From contig NZ_FYDJ01000004.1 of assembly GCF_900187425.1 (NCBI RefSeq), positions 124,001 through 188,000 of the forward strand: a stretch of DNA of 64,000 bases, read 5' to 3'. Numbering within the stretch: the first letter of the stretch is position 1; each line of letters starts with the position of its first letter. This document shows, piece by piece, positions 26,976 through 34,872 of this stretch. A model generated the notes under the pieces. The model did not search any database, was not told the origin of the DNA, and saw nothing but the letters and a program-made list of their open reading frames with translations. The DNA is from Pseudomonas sp. Irchel s3h14. GTDB lineage: Bacteria; Pseudomonadota; Gammaproteobacteria; Pseudomonadales; Pseudomonadaceae. The translations under genes were made by a program, and so were the position numbers.

Positions 26976-29360
26976 ATGACATCCTTGAGCAGTCATCATC
27001 AAGACAAGGCGACGTTTCTTGAACGCCTGATTTTCAACAACCGCCCGGCAGTGATCACCATCTGCCTGCTGGTGAGTATTTTCCTGTTCTGGCAGGCGAC
27101 CCTGATCCGGCCGTCCACCAGTTTCGAAAAAATGATCCCGCTCGAGCATCCGTTCATTCAAAAGATGATGGAGCACCGCAACGATCTGGCGAACCTGGGT
27201 AACACGGTGCGGATTTCCGTCGAAGCCACTGACGGCGACATTTTCTCCAAGGAGTACATGGAGACGCTGCGTCAGATCAACGACGAGGTGTTCTACATTT
27301 CCGGTGTTGACCGTTCCGGTCTCAAGTCGCTGTGGAGCCCGAGCGTACGCTGGACCGAAGTGACAGAGGAGGGCTTCGCCGGTGGTGAAGTAATCCCGCA
27401 GAGCTACAACGGCTCCCAGCAAAGCCTCGACCTGTTGCGCAACAACGTACTCAAGTCAGGTCAGGTCGGGCGTCTGGTGGCCAACGACTTCAAGTCGAGC
27501 ATTGTCGATATCCCGCTGCTGGAGTCCTACCCGGACCCGCAGGACCAAGGCAAGTTGCTGGCGCTGGACTATCGCAAGTTCTCTCACGAACTCGAAGACA
27601 AGATCCGCAACAAATTCGAAGCCCAGAACCCCAACGTGCAGATCCACATCGTCGGTTTCGCCAAGAAAGTCGGCGACCTGATCGATGGCCTGGTCATGGT
27701 GGTGATGTTCTTCGGAGTCGCCTTCATCATCACGTTGATCCTGCTCTACTGGTTCACCAACTGCATGCGCAGCACCGTGGCGGTGTTGAGTACGACGCTG
27801 GTTGCGGTGGTCTGGCAGCTGGGCTTGATGCACTTCTTTGGCTTCGGGCTCGATCCCTACTCGATGCTGGTGCCGTTCCTGATTTTCGCCATTGGTATTT
27901 CCCACGGCGTGCAAAAGATCAACGGTATCGCCTTGCAGTCCAGTGAGGCAGACAACGCCTTGACTGCCGCGCGACGCACGTTCCGTCAGCTGTTCCTGCC
28001 GGGGATGATTGCGATCCTCGCGGATGCGGTGGGTTTCATCACGCTGCTGATCATCGATATCGGCGTGATTCGTGAGCTGGCCATCGGCGCGTCCATCGGC
28101 GTGGCAGTGATCGTGTTCACCAACCTGATCTTGCTGCCAGTGGCGATTTCCTACGTTGGCATCAGCAAGCGCGCCGTTGAGCGCAGCAAGAAAGACGCGC
28201 ACCGCGAGCATCCGTTCTGGCGCCTGCTGTCGAACTTTGCCAGCCCGAAAGTCGCCCCGGTCTCCATTGCTCTGGCACTGATCGCCTTCGGCGGCGGCCT
28301 CTGGTACAGCCAGAACCTGAAAATCGGTGACCTCGATCAGGGTGCTCCGGAGCTGCGCCCGGACTCGCGCTACAACAAGGACAACAACTTCATCATCAGC
28401 AACTATTCCACCAGTTCCGACGTGTTGGTGGTGATGGTCAAGACCAAGTCTGAAGGCTGCTCGCGCCACGAAGCCATGGCGCCGATCGACGAGCTGATGT
28501 GGAAGATGCAGAACACCGAGGGCGTGCAGTCGGCGATCTCGCTGGTGACCGTGTCCAAGCAGATGATCAAGGGCATGAACGAGGGCAACCTGAAATGGGA
28601 AACCCTGTCGCGTAACCCGGACGTGCTGAACAACTCGATCGCCCGGGCTGATGGCCTGTACAACAACAGTTGTTCCCTGGCGCCGGTGCTGGTGTTCCTC
28701 AACGATCACAAGGCCGCCACGCTGGATCGCGCCGTGCATGCGGTGCAAGACTTCGCCAAGGAGAACAACAAGGAAGGCCTGGAATTCATCCTCGCCGCCG
28801 GTAACGCCGGGATCGAGGCCGCCACCAACGAGGTGATCAAGGAATCCGAGCTGACCATCCTGATCCTGGTGTACATCTGCGTGGCGACCATGTGCATGAT
28901 CACCTTCCGTTCCTGGGCGGCGACGCTGTGCATCGTGCTGCCGCTGGTCCTGACCTCGGTACTCGGTAACGCCCTGATGGCCTTCATGGGCATTGGCGTG
29001 AAAGTCGCGACCCTGCCGGTTGTGGCACTCGGGGTGGGGATTGGCGTGGATTACGGGATCTACATCTACAGCCGTCTGGAAAGCTTCCTGCGTGCTGGTC
29101 TTCCGTTGCAGGAAGCCTATTACCAGACGCTGAAATCCACCGGTAAAGCCGTGTTGTTCACCGGTCTGTGCCTGGCGATCGGCGTGTGCACCTGGATCTT
29201 CTCGGCCATCAAGTTCCAGGCCGACATGGGCCTGATGCTGACCTTCATGTTGCTCTGGAACATGTTTGGCGCACTGTGGCTGTTGCCGGCATTGGCGCGG
29301 TTCCTGATCAAACCGGAGAAACTGGCGGGGCAGAAGGGCAATTCGCTGTTTGCTCACTGA
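26976..29360 (+). CDS. RND-superfamily (MMPL-type) exporter
   Basis: A 794-residue inner-membrane protein. One membrane segment at about 28-50, a large periplasmic loop, a bundle of helices from about 228 to 400, a second periplasmic domain, then a second bundle from about 620 to 770. This duplicated half-RND layout is typical of MMPL/HpnN-like lipid exporters rather than AcrB drug pumps. Conserved segments include FLIFAIGISHGVQKING and LGVGIGVDYGIYIYSRLE, each with a membrane acidic or glycine-rich stretch. It pairs with the upstream YCF48 protein and has its own terminator. Substrate likely hydrophobic, by family analogy. Confidence 0.92.
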   Translation: MTSLSSHHQDKATFLERLIFNNRPAVITICLLVSIFLFWQATLIRPSTSFEKMIPLEHPFIQKMMEHRNDLANLGNTVRISVEATDGDIFSKEYMETLRQINDEVFYISGVDRSGLKSLWSPSVRWTEVTEEGFAGGEVIPQSYNGSQQSLDLLRNNVLKSGQVGRLVANDFKSSIVDIPLLESYPDPQDQGKLLALDYRKFSHELEDKIRNKFEAQNPNVQIHIVGFAKKVGDLIDGLVMVVMFFGVAFIITLILLYWFTNCMRSTVAVLSTTLVAVVWQLGLMHFFGFGLDPYSMLVPFLIFAIGISHGVQKINGIALQSSEADNALTAARRTFRQLFLPGMIAILADAVGFITLLIIDIGVIRELAIGASIGVAVIVFTNLILLPVAISYVGISKRAVERSKKDAHREHPFWRLLSNFASPKVAPVSIALALIAFGGGLWYSQNLKIGDLDQGAPELRPDSRYNKDNNFIISNYSTSSDVLVVMVKTKSEGCSRHEAMAPIDELMWKMQNTEGVQSAISLVTVSKQMIKGMNEGNLKWETLSRNPDVLNNSIARADGLYNNSCSLAPVLVFLNDHKAATLDRAVHAVQDFAKENNKEGLEFILAAGNAGIEAATNEVIKESELTILILVYICVATMCMITFRSWAATLCIVLPLVLTSVLGNALMAFMGIGVKVATLPVVALGVGIGVDYGIYIYSRLESFLRAGLPLQEAYYQTLKSTGKAVLFTGLCLAIGVCTWIFSAIKFQADMGLMLTFMLLWNMFGALWLLPALARFLIKPEKLAGQKGNSLFAH

Positions 29361-29379
29361 TCCCAGGCTGAAATAGAAA

Positions 29380-29406
29380 AGCCGCAACCATGGTTGCGGC
29401 TTTTTT
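29380..29406 (+). terminator. Rho-independent terminator of the YCF48-RND operon
   Basis: GCCGCAACCA and TGGTTGCGGC form a perfect stem followed by six T residues, 20 bases after the RND stop codon. Confidence 0.93.
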
Positions 29407-29429
29407 ACATCTCGAATTTCACTCCGAAC

Positions 29430-29527
29430 CCAATGTGGGAGCGGGCTTGCTCGCGAAGGCGGTCTACCATTCAACACCTGTGCTGACTGACACGCCGCCT
29501 TCGCGAGCAAGCCCGCTCCCACATTGG
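29430..29527. repeat. REPIN (paired inverted REPs, GCGGGCTTGCTCGCGAA core)
   Basis: The left arm starts CCAATGTGGGAGCGGGCTTG and the right arm is its reverse complement, ending CCCACATTGG, about 98 bases overall. It separates the RND operon from the GntR regulator and marks the left edge of the pentonate cassette. A close relative is at 33735-33827. Confidence 0.85.
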
Positions 29528-29538
29528 ATTTGTAATGA

Positions 29539-30258
29539 TTATGAGGGATCAGTACCCAACACCGCATTCAACGCACTACGCGCATCATCCAGCTGCACCA
29601 ACGTCGCATGCCGCGCACCCAGTGCATCACGATTCTCGATCGCCGTCAGAATCGCCTTGTGCCGGGGCAATGCCAGTTCATGCAGATTCGGTCGCTGGTT
29701 GGAATGCTTCAAAGCTTCGGCAATCGCCACCGACAGCATGTTGCACAGGTTGGCCAGCAAGTCGTTATGGGTCGCATCGGCAATCCGGCTATGGAAATCC
29801 AGGTCCGGTTGCAAGAGCGCTTCGGGGGTCGGTGCGGCTTCCATACGTTGGTAGGCTTCACCGATGGAGGCGATGTCAGCGTCCGTGGCGAACTGCGCGG
29901 CGAGGGCGGCCGCAGCAGGTTCAATGATGCTGCGCACGCTGGTCAGCAAATCGAAGAATTCATTTTGCGGGCTGCTTTGCATCAGCCAGTGCAGCACATC
30001 GGGATCGAGCATGTGCCATTCCTTGCGCTGCTTGACCACCGTGCCCACCCGCGGACGGGAATACACCAGACCCTTGGCGACCAAAACCCGGGTGGCTTCG
30101 CGCAGGACCGGCCGGCTGACCGCGTACTCCTCGCACAACAGGGCTTCGGCGGGCAGTTTGTCACAGGGCTTGAAGCGTCCGGAAACGATCTGCATGCCCA
30201 GTTCCTGGACGATGCGCGAGTGCATGCTTTTGCGGTCGGAGGGTTTGCGGTAATCCAT
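29539..30258 (-). CDS. FadR-subfamily GntR transcriptional regulator of the pentonate cassette
   Basis: A 239-residue regulator; start at ATG 30258 (MDYRKPSDRKSMHSRIVQEL), since the longer frame runs into a repeat. The GntR winged helix occupies about residues 12-80, including KLPAEALLCEEYAVSRPVLREA. The FCD ligand domain follows, with metal-type residues in DLDFHSRIADATHND and a late His (PRHKAIL). It lies directly downstream of the dehydratase on the same strand. Two sites fitting the FadR-type pattern TNGTNNNACNA lie in the dehydratase/MFS promoter region, so it probably represses both transcripts until a sugar acid binds. Confidence 0.93.
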   Translation of the reverse strand: MDYRKPSDRKSMHSRIVQELGMQIVSGRFKPCDKLPAEALLCEEYAVSRPVLREATRVLVAKGLVYSRPRVGTVVKQRKEWHMLDPDVLHWLMQSSPQNEFFDLLTSVRSIIEPAAAALAAQFATDADIASIGEAYQRMEAAPTPEALLQPDLDFHSRIADATHNDLLANLCNMLSVAIAEALKHSNQRPNLHELALPRHKAILTAIENRDALGARHATLVQLDDARSALNAVLGTDPS

Positions 30259-30336
30259 GGGGAGCTGCGCGATCCTGTGGGATGGGGTGCCGCGCATGAT
30301 AACAGGCGCGAGCGGTGGGCGATCCAGCCCTTTGAT

Positions 30337-30448
30337 GATCATTCCCACGCTCTGCGTGGGAATGCCTCAAGGGACGCTCCGCGTCCCCGCGCGGGAAGTG
30401 ACGCGGAGCGTCACGGGCTGCATTCCCACGCAGAGCGTGGGAACGATC
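30337..30448. repeat. Two-armed hairpin repeat, family III
   Basis: Arms of 29 bases at either end (GATCATTCCCACGCTCTGCG and on) are inverted copies with one mismatch. Each arm is itself a hairpin (TTCCCACGC and GCGTGGGAA). The centre holds GGGACGCTCCGCGTCCC, another hairpin. It occupies most of the gap between the dehydratase and its regulator. Confidence 0.82.
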
Positions 30449-30458
30449 GGTGGGGGGA

Positions 30459-32195
30459 TTAGTGAGAGTGGCGGGGAACTTCAGAACCACGGCAGCCGAC
30501 CAGGAAGTCGAAATCGCAACCCTGATCCGCCTGCAACACATGATCAATGTACAGCTGACGATAGCCACCCACGATCAACTGCTGCGGTGGCTGCAGATCA
30601 GCCATGCGCACCGCCAGTTCGGCGTCGGGAATGTCCAGGTGCAGACGACCGTTGGCGCAATCGAGCTCAATCCAGTCACCTTCCTTCACCGTCGCCAAAG
30701 GTCCGCCAGCGGCCGCTTCCGGGGCCACGTGCAGAACGACAGTGCCGTACGCCGTGCCGCTCATGCGCGCATCGGAAATGCGCACCATGTCCGTCACGCC
30801 TTGGGCCAGCAGTTTGGCCGGCAAGCCCATGTTGCCGACTTCGGCCATGCCCGGATAACCCTTCGGACCGCAGTTTTTCATCACCAGAATCGAGTTGGCA
30901 TCCACATCCAGCTCCGGATCGTTGATCCGCGCCTTGTACATGTCGAAGTTCTCGAACACCACCGCACGCCCGCGATGTTGCATCAGTTCGGCGCTGGCGG
31001 CTGAAGGCTTAAGCACCGCACCCAGTGGAGCAAGGTTGCCGCGCAGCACACAGATGCCGCCGTCGGCGCGAATCGGGTTGTCGAGGGTGCGGATCACTTC
31101 GTCCTGGCCATAGATCGGTGCGTCCTTGGTGTTCTCGCCGAGGGTCTTGCCGTTGACGGTCAGGGCATTCGGATTCGGAATCAGGTTAGCTTCACCCAGA
31201 CGACGCAGCACCGCTGGCAGGCCGCCGGCGTAGTAGAACTCTTCCATCAGGAAACGTCCGGACGGTTGCAGGTCGACGATGGTCGGCATGCCGCGACCGA
31301 TGCGGGTCCAGTCATCCAGGTCCAGCTCCACACCGATGCGCCCGGCAATGGCTTTCAAATGGATCACGGCGTTGGTTGAGCCACCGATAGCGGCGTTCAC
31401 CCGAATGGCGTTTTCGAAGGCTTCTTTGGTGAGGATTTTCGACAGCTTCAAGTCTTCGCGAACCATCTCCACCGCGCGCATGCCGGACATGTGCGCCAGC
31501 ACATAACGACGCGCATCGACGGCAGGAATCGCCGCGTTGTGGGGCAGGGAAGTGCCCAGTGCTTCAGCCATGCAGGCCATGGTCGACGCGGTGCCCATGG
31601 TGTTACACGTACCGGCCGAGCGGGACATGCCACCCTCGGCCGCAAGGAAATCGTCAATGGTGATGGTGCCAGCCTTGACCTGTTCGCTGAGCTGCCAGAC
31701 CACGGTGCCCGAGCCAATGTCCTGACCCTTGTGCTTGCCGTTGAGCATCGGCCCGCCGGTGACGACGATCGCCGGCACGTCGCAACTGGCCGCGCCCATC
31801 AACAACGCCGGGGTGGTCTTGTCGCAACCGGTCAGCAGCACAACACCGTCAATCGGGTTGCCGCGAATCGCTTCTTCGACGTCCATGCTCGCCAGGTTGC
31901 GGGTGAGCATGGCGGTCGGACGCAGGTTCGACTCGCCGTTGGAGAACACCGGGAATTCCACGGGAAAGCCCCCAGCCTCGATCACCCCACGTTTGACGTG
32001 CTCCGCAATCTGGCGGAAATGCGCGTTGCACGGGGTCAGTTCCGACCAGGTGTTGCAGATGCCGATGATCGGCTTGCCGTGGAACTGGTGGTCGGCGATG
32101 CCCTGATTCTTCATCCAGCTGCGGTACATGAAGCCGTTCTTGTCGGCAGTGCCAAACCATTGGGCGGAGCGCAGGGTGGGTTTCTTATCAGACAT
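30459..32195 (-). CDS. IlvD/Edd-family sugar-acid dehydratase, probably L-arabinonate dehydratase
   Basis: Removes water from an aldonic acid to give the 2-keto-3-deoxy acid; Fe-S and Mg dependent. The 578-residue protein has cluster-ligand cysteines at 56 (SELTPCNAH), 124 (LLTGCDKTTPA) and 197 (SAGTCNTMGTAS), the same spacing as in characterised L-arabinonate dehydratase. The GFMYRSWMKNQG N-terminus separates it from IlvD and Edd. Downstream is its GntR regulator; divergent is the MFS gene. L-arabinonate is the best guess; D-xylonate, D-fuconate or galactonate remain possible. Confidence 0.9.
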   Translation of the reverse strand: MSDKKPTLRSAQWFGTADKNGFMYRSWMKNQGIADHQFHGKPIIGICNTWSELTPCNAHFRQIAEHVKRGVIEAGGFPVEFPVFSNGESNLRPTAMLTRNLASMDVEEAIRGNPIDGVVLLTGCDKTTPALLMGAASCDVPAIVVTGGPMLNGKHKGQDIGSGTVVWQLSEQVKAGTITIDDFLAAEGGMSRSAGTCNTMGTASTMACMAEALGTSLPHNAAIPAVDARRYVLAHMSGMRAVEMVREDLKLSKILTKEAFENAIRVNAAIGGSTNAVIHLKAIAGRIGVELDLDDWTRIGRGMPTIVDLQPSGRFLMEEFYYAGGLPAVLRRLGEANLIPNPNALTVNGKTLGENTKDAPIYGQDEVIRTLDNPIRADGGICVLRGNLAPLGAVLKPSAASAELMQHRGRAVVFENFDMYKARINDPELDVDANSILVMKNCGPKGYPGMAEVGNMGLPAKLLAQGVTDMVRISDARMSGTAYGTVVLHVAPEAAAGGPLATVKEGDWIELDCANGRLHLDIPDAELAVRMADLQPPQQLIVGGYRQLYIDHVLQADQGCDFDFLVGCRGSEVPRHSH

Positions 32196-32209
32196 GATCG
32201 GTTCTCTTA

Positions 32210-32220
32210 TTGTATGACTA
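32210..32220. promoter_or_regulatory. Putative FadR/GntR operator 1
   Basis: TTGTATGACTA fits the FadR-subfamily pattern TNGTNNNACNA. It lies 15 bases upstream of the dehydratase ATG and overlaps a leftward -10-like TATAGT (32217-32222 read on the minus strand), where a bound repressor would block transcription. Confidence 0.55.
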
Positions 32221-32272
32221 TATTGTTCGAGATGAGGCGTAACATAAGCGCAAATTCGGCTGTTTGGAAGTG

Positions 32273-32301
32273 TTGTTGCGTAAATAGTATTACTATATAG
32301 T
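32273..32301 (+). promoter_or_regulatory. Putative sigma-70 promoter of the MFS gene with operator 2 in the spacer
   Basis: TTGTTG (32273-32278) and TATAGT (32296-32301) are separated by 17 bases. Within the spacer, at 32285-32295, lies TAGTATTACTA, a perfect palindrome fitting TNGTNNNACNA. A FadR-type regulator bound there would directly block RNA polymerase. Confidence 0.55.
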
Positions 32302-32388
32302 CCGTTTCAACGGAGGGATTGCCCTGGCGGTTTTCCGCGAGAGGCGTCCCCCGAGGTTCTATAACAACAACAATCGGAGACCGATCTC

Positions 32389-33711
32389 ATGAGCCAGGAA
32401 CTGCGGCTTATTCGTCGCATTACGCTGAAACTGATTCCCTTCCTGATCCTGCTGTACCTGATCGCCTATGTGGATCGCTCCGCCGTAGGCTTCGCCAAAT
32501 TGCACATGGGCGCCGACCTCGGCATCGGTGACGCGGCTTACGGCTTGGGTGCCGGGCTGTTTTTCATTGGCTATTTCCTGCTGGAAATCCCCAGCAACCT
32601 GATGCTCGAACGCTTTGGCGCGCGGCGCTGGTTCGCGCGGATCATGGTCACCTGGGGCGCCATCACCATCGGTATGGCCTTCGTCCAGGGGCCGCACAGT
32701 TTCTATGTGATGCGCTTTCTGCTCGGCGCGGCGGAAGCCGGGTTCTTTCCGGGTGTTCTCTACTACATCACCCAGTGGTTCCCGGTGCGCCATCGCGGCA
32801 AGATCCTCGGGTTATTCATCCTTTCCCAACCCATCGCCATGTTGATCACCGGCCCGGTGTCCGGCGGTCTGCTCGGCATGGACGGCATTCTTGGCCTGCA
32901 TGGCTGGCAGTGGCTGTTCATCGTCATCGGCGCCCCGGCGATCCTATTGACCTGGCCGGTGCTGCGTTGGCTGCCGGATGGTCCGAAACAGGTGAAGTGG
33001 ATGGACCAGGCCGAAAAGGACTGGCTGACCGGCGAACTGAAAAAGGATCTTGAGGAATACGGCCAGACCCGCCACGGCAATCCGTTGCACGCCCTCAAGG
33101 ACAAACGTGTCTTGCTGCTGGCGTTGTTCTATCTGCCGGTGACCCTGAGCATCTACGGCCTGGGCTTGTGGCTGCCGACCCTGATCAAGCAGTTCGGTGG
33201 CACGGATTTGGTGACTGGCTTCGTGTCGTCGGTGCCGTACATCTTCGGGATCATCGGGTTGCTGATCATTCCGCGCAGTTCCGACCGCTTGAATGATCGC
33301 TACGGCCACTTGGCGGTGCTTTACGTGTTGGGTGCCATCGGCCTGTTCCTCAGCGCGTGGCTAACGGTGCCGGTGCTGCAACTGGCGGCGTTGTGCCTGG
33401 TGGCCTTCGCGCTGTTTTCCTGCACCGCGGTGTTCTGGACCTTGCCGGGCCGCTTCTTTGCCGGCGCCAGTGCGGCGGCCGGAATCGCCTTGATCAACTC
33501 GGTGGGCAACCTCGGCGGCTACATCGGTCCGTTCGTGATCGGCGCGCTCAAGGAATACACCGGCAACCTGGCTTCGGGCCTGTACTTCTTGTCCGGTGTG
33601 ATGGTGTTCGGGTTGGTGTTGACCGGCGTGGTTTATCGCCTGCTGGAACGCAAGCACGTGCTGCCGGCCGACCAGTTCGCTGCCAGCGCCCGTGGAGCGA
33701 CCCGCACCTGA
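32389..33711 (+). CDS. MFS transporter, anion:cation symporter family (sugar-acid importer)
   Basis: A 440-residue carrier with 12 predicted membrane segments. It begins LRLIRRITLKLIPFLILLYL and contains IAYVDRSAVGFAKLHM, the ACS-family signature region, and EIPSNLMLERFGARRWFARI, the loop 2-3 motif of the GudP/ExuT/tartrate transporters. A ribosome site CGGAGA precedes the ATG. Divergent from the dehydratase and first gene of the cassette's rightward part, it most likely imports the pentonate. Uptake substrate is inferred from context. Confidence 0.92.
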   Translation: MSQELRLIRRITLKLIPFLILLYLIAYVDRSAVGFAKLHMGADLGIGDAAYGLGAGLFFIGYFLLEIPSNLMLERFGARRWFARIMVTWGAITIGMAFVQGPHSFYVMRFLLGAAEAGFFPGVLYYITQWFPVRHRGKILGLFILSQPIAMLITGPVSGGLLGMDGILGLHGWQWLFIVIGAPAILLTWPVLRWLPDGPKQVKWMDQAEKDWLTGELKKDLEEYGQTRHGNPLHALKDKRVLLLALFYLPVTLSIYGLGLWLPTLIKQFGGTDLVTGFVSSVPYIFGIIGLLIIPRSSDRLNDRYGHLAVLYVLGAIGLFLSAWLTVPVLQLAALCLVAFALFSCTAVFWTLPGRFFAGASAAAGIALINSVGNLGGYIGPFVIGALKEYTGNLASGLYFLSGVMVFGLVLTGVVYRLLERKHVLPADQFAASARGATRT

Positions 33712-33734
33712 ATCTGAGGATTAACACCAATCAA

Positions 33735-33827
33735 CTGTGGGAGCGGGCTTGCTCGCGAAGAGGCCGTCACATTCAACATCAATGGCGACTGACACTGCGC
33801 CTTCGCGAGCAAGCCCGCTCCCACATT
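33735..33827. repeat. REPIN (paired inverted REPs)
   Basis: CTGTGGGAGCGGGCTTGCTC at the left and its reverse complement ending CGCTCCCACA at the right, with about 40 bases between. Located between the MFS and AraD1-type genes, where it could protect the 3' end of the transporter message. Confidence 0.85.
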
Positions 33828-33869
33828 AGCCTTGTGGTGTTTTGAAGAATTGTTTACAGGAGAAAATCC

Positions 33870-34862
33870 ATGCGTTTAGTTCAGTTCGAATTGAGTAACG
33901 GCGAGCGCCGGGTGGGCGTGATCGAAGACAGTCAGGTGCGCGAAGTTCAAGACGCGCGCACGGTTCGCGACCTGGCGTTGGCCGCGATCGAGGCGGGCGT
34001 CAATCTTGAGCAACAGGTGAAAACCCAGGGCCTGAGCATCAGCCATGACTATGCAGAACTGTTGGCCACGTTGCGCATCCTGCCACCGCTGGATCACCCG
34101 GACCCGGCGCACATGCTGGTCAGCGGCACGGGCCTGACCCATCTGGGCAGTGCGTCGGCTCGGGACAAGATGCATCAGCAAGTCGGCGACGAAGCGGCGA
34201 TGACCGACACCATGCGCATCTTCAAATGGGGCGTGGAGGGCGGCAAACCGACGGCGGGGCAGGCCGGCGTACAACCGGAATGGTTCTACAAGGGCGACGG
34301 CAGCATCGTCGTGCGTCCGGGCCATCCGTTCCCGCTGCCACCGTTTGCCGAAGACGCGGGGGAGGAGCCGGAACTCAGCGGTCTTTATGTCATCGGCCAC
34401 GACGGCAAACCGTATCGCCTCGGTTTTGCCGTGGGCAACGAGTTCTCCGATCACGTGATGGAACGCAAAAATTACCTGTACCTGGCGCACTCCAAATTGC
34501 GCAGTTGCAGTTATGGCCCGGAACTTCGGGTCGGTGAACTGCCGGAGCATCTGGCAGGCACCAGCCGCATCCTGCGTGACGGTGAAGTGCTGTGGCAGAA
34601 CGAGTTTCTCAGCGGCGAGGCCAACATGTGCCACAGCCTGGAAAACCTCGAGTACCACCATTTCAAGTACAGCCAGTTCCTGCGTCCGGGCGATGTGCAC
34701 ATTCACTTCTTCGGCACTGCGACCCTGTCCTTTGCCGACGGCATTCGCATTCAGCCGGGTGACGTGTTCGAGATCAGTCAGGCCGAGTTCGGTGCACCGT
34801 TGATCAACGGGATTGCACCGGTTGAAGCGGCGTTCGAGCCCGGCACCGTCGGCACCCTTTAA
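33870..34862 (+). CDS. Fumarylacetoacetate hydrolase-family protein, AraD1 type (2-keto-3-deoxypentonate dehydratase candidate)
   Basis: A 330-residue FAH-superfamily enzyme preceded by ACAGGAG. It starts MRLVQFELSNGERRVGV, characteristic of the AraD1 group, and has metal-site acids in the EEPELSGLYVIG and VGNEFSDHVMERKNYLYLA regions. In sugar-acid operons FAH proteins convert 2-keto-3-deoxypentonates to 2-oxoglutarate semialdehyde, or cleave them. The immediately following semialdehyde dehydrogenase favours the dehydratase route. The aldehyde dehydrogenase ATG is 10 bases after its stop. Confidence 0.85.
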   Translation: MRLVQFELSNGERRVGVIEDSQVREVQDARTVRDLALAAIEAGVNLEQQVKTQGLSISHDYAELLATLRILPPLDHPDPAHMLVSGTGLTHLGSASARDKMHQQVGDEAAMTDTMRIFKWGVEGGKPTAGQAGVQPEWFYKGDGSIVVRPGHPFPLPPFAEDAGEEPELSGLYVIGHDGKPYRLGFAVGNEFSDHVMERKNYLYLAHSKLRSCSYGPELRVGELPEHLAGTSRILRDGEVLWQNEFLSGEANMCHSLENLEYHHFKYSQFLRPGDVHIHFFGTATLSFADGIRIQPGDVFEISQAEFGAPLINGIAPVEAAFEPGTVGTL

Positions 34863-34872
34863 GGAGACTCCT

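Noticed and set aside
27456..29567. Long antisense frame opposite the RND exporter
   Set aside because: Histidine/glutamine-rich nonsense typical of the complement of a GC-rich membrane protein gene, and it crosses the terminator and a REPIN.
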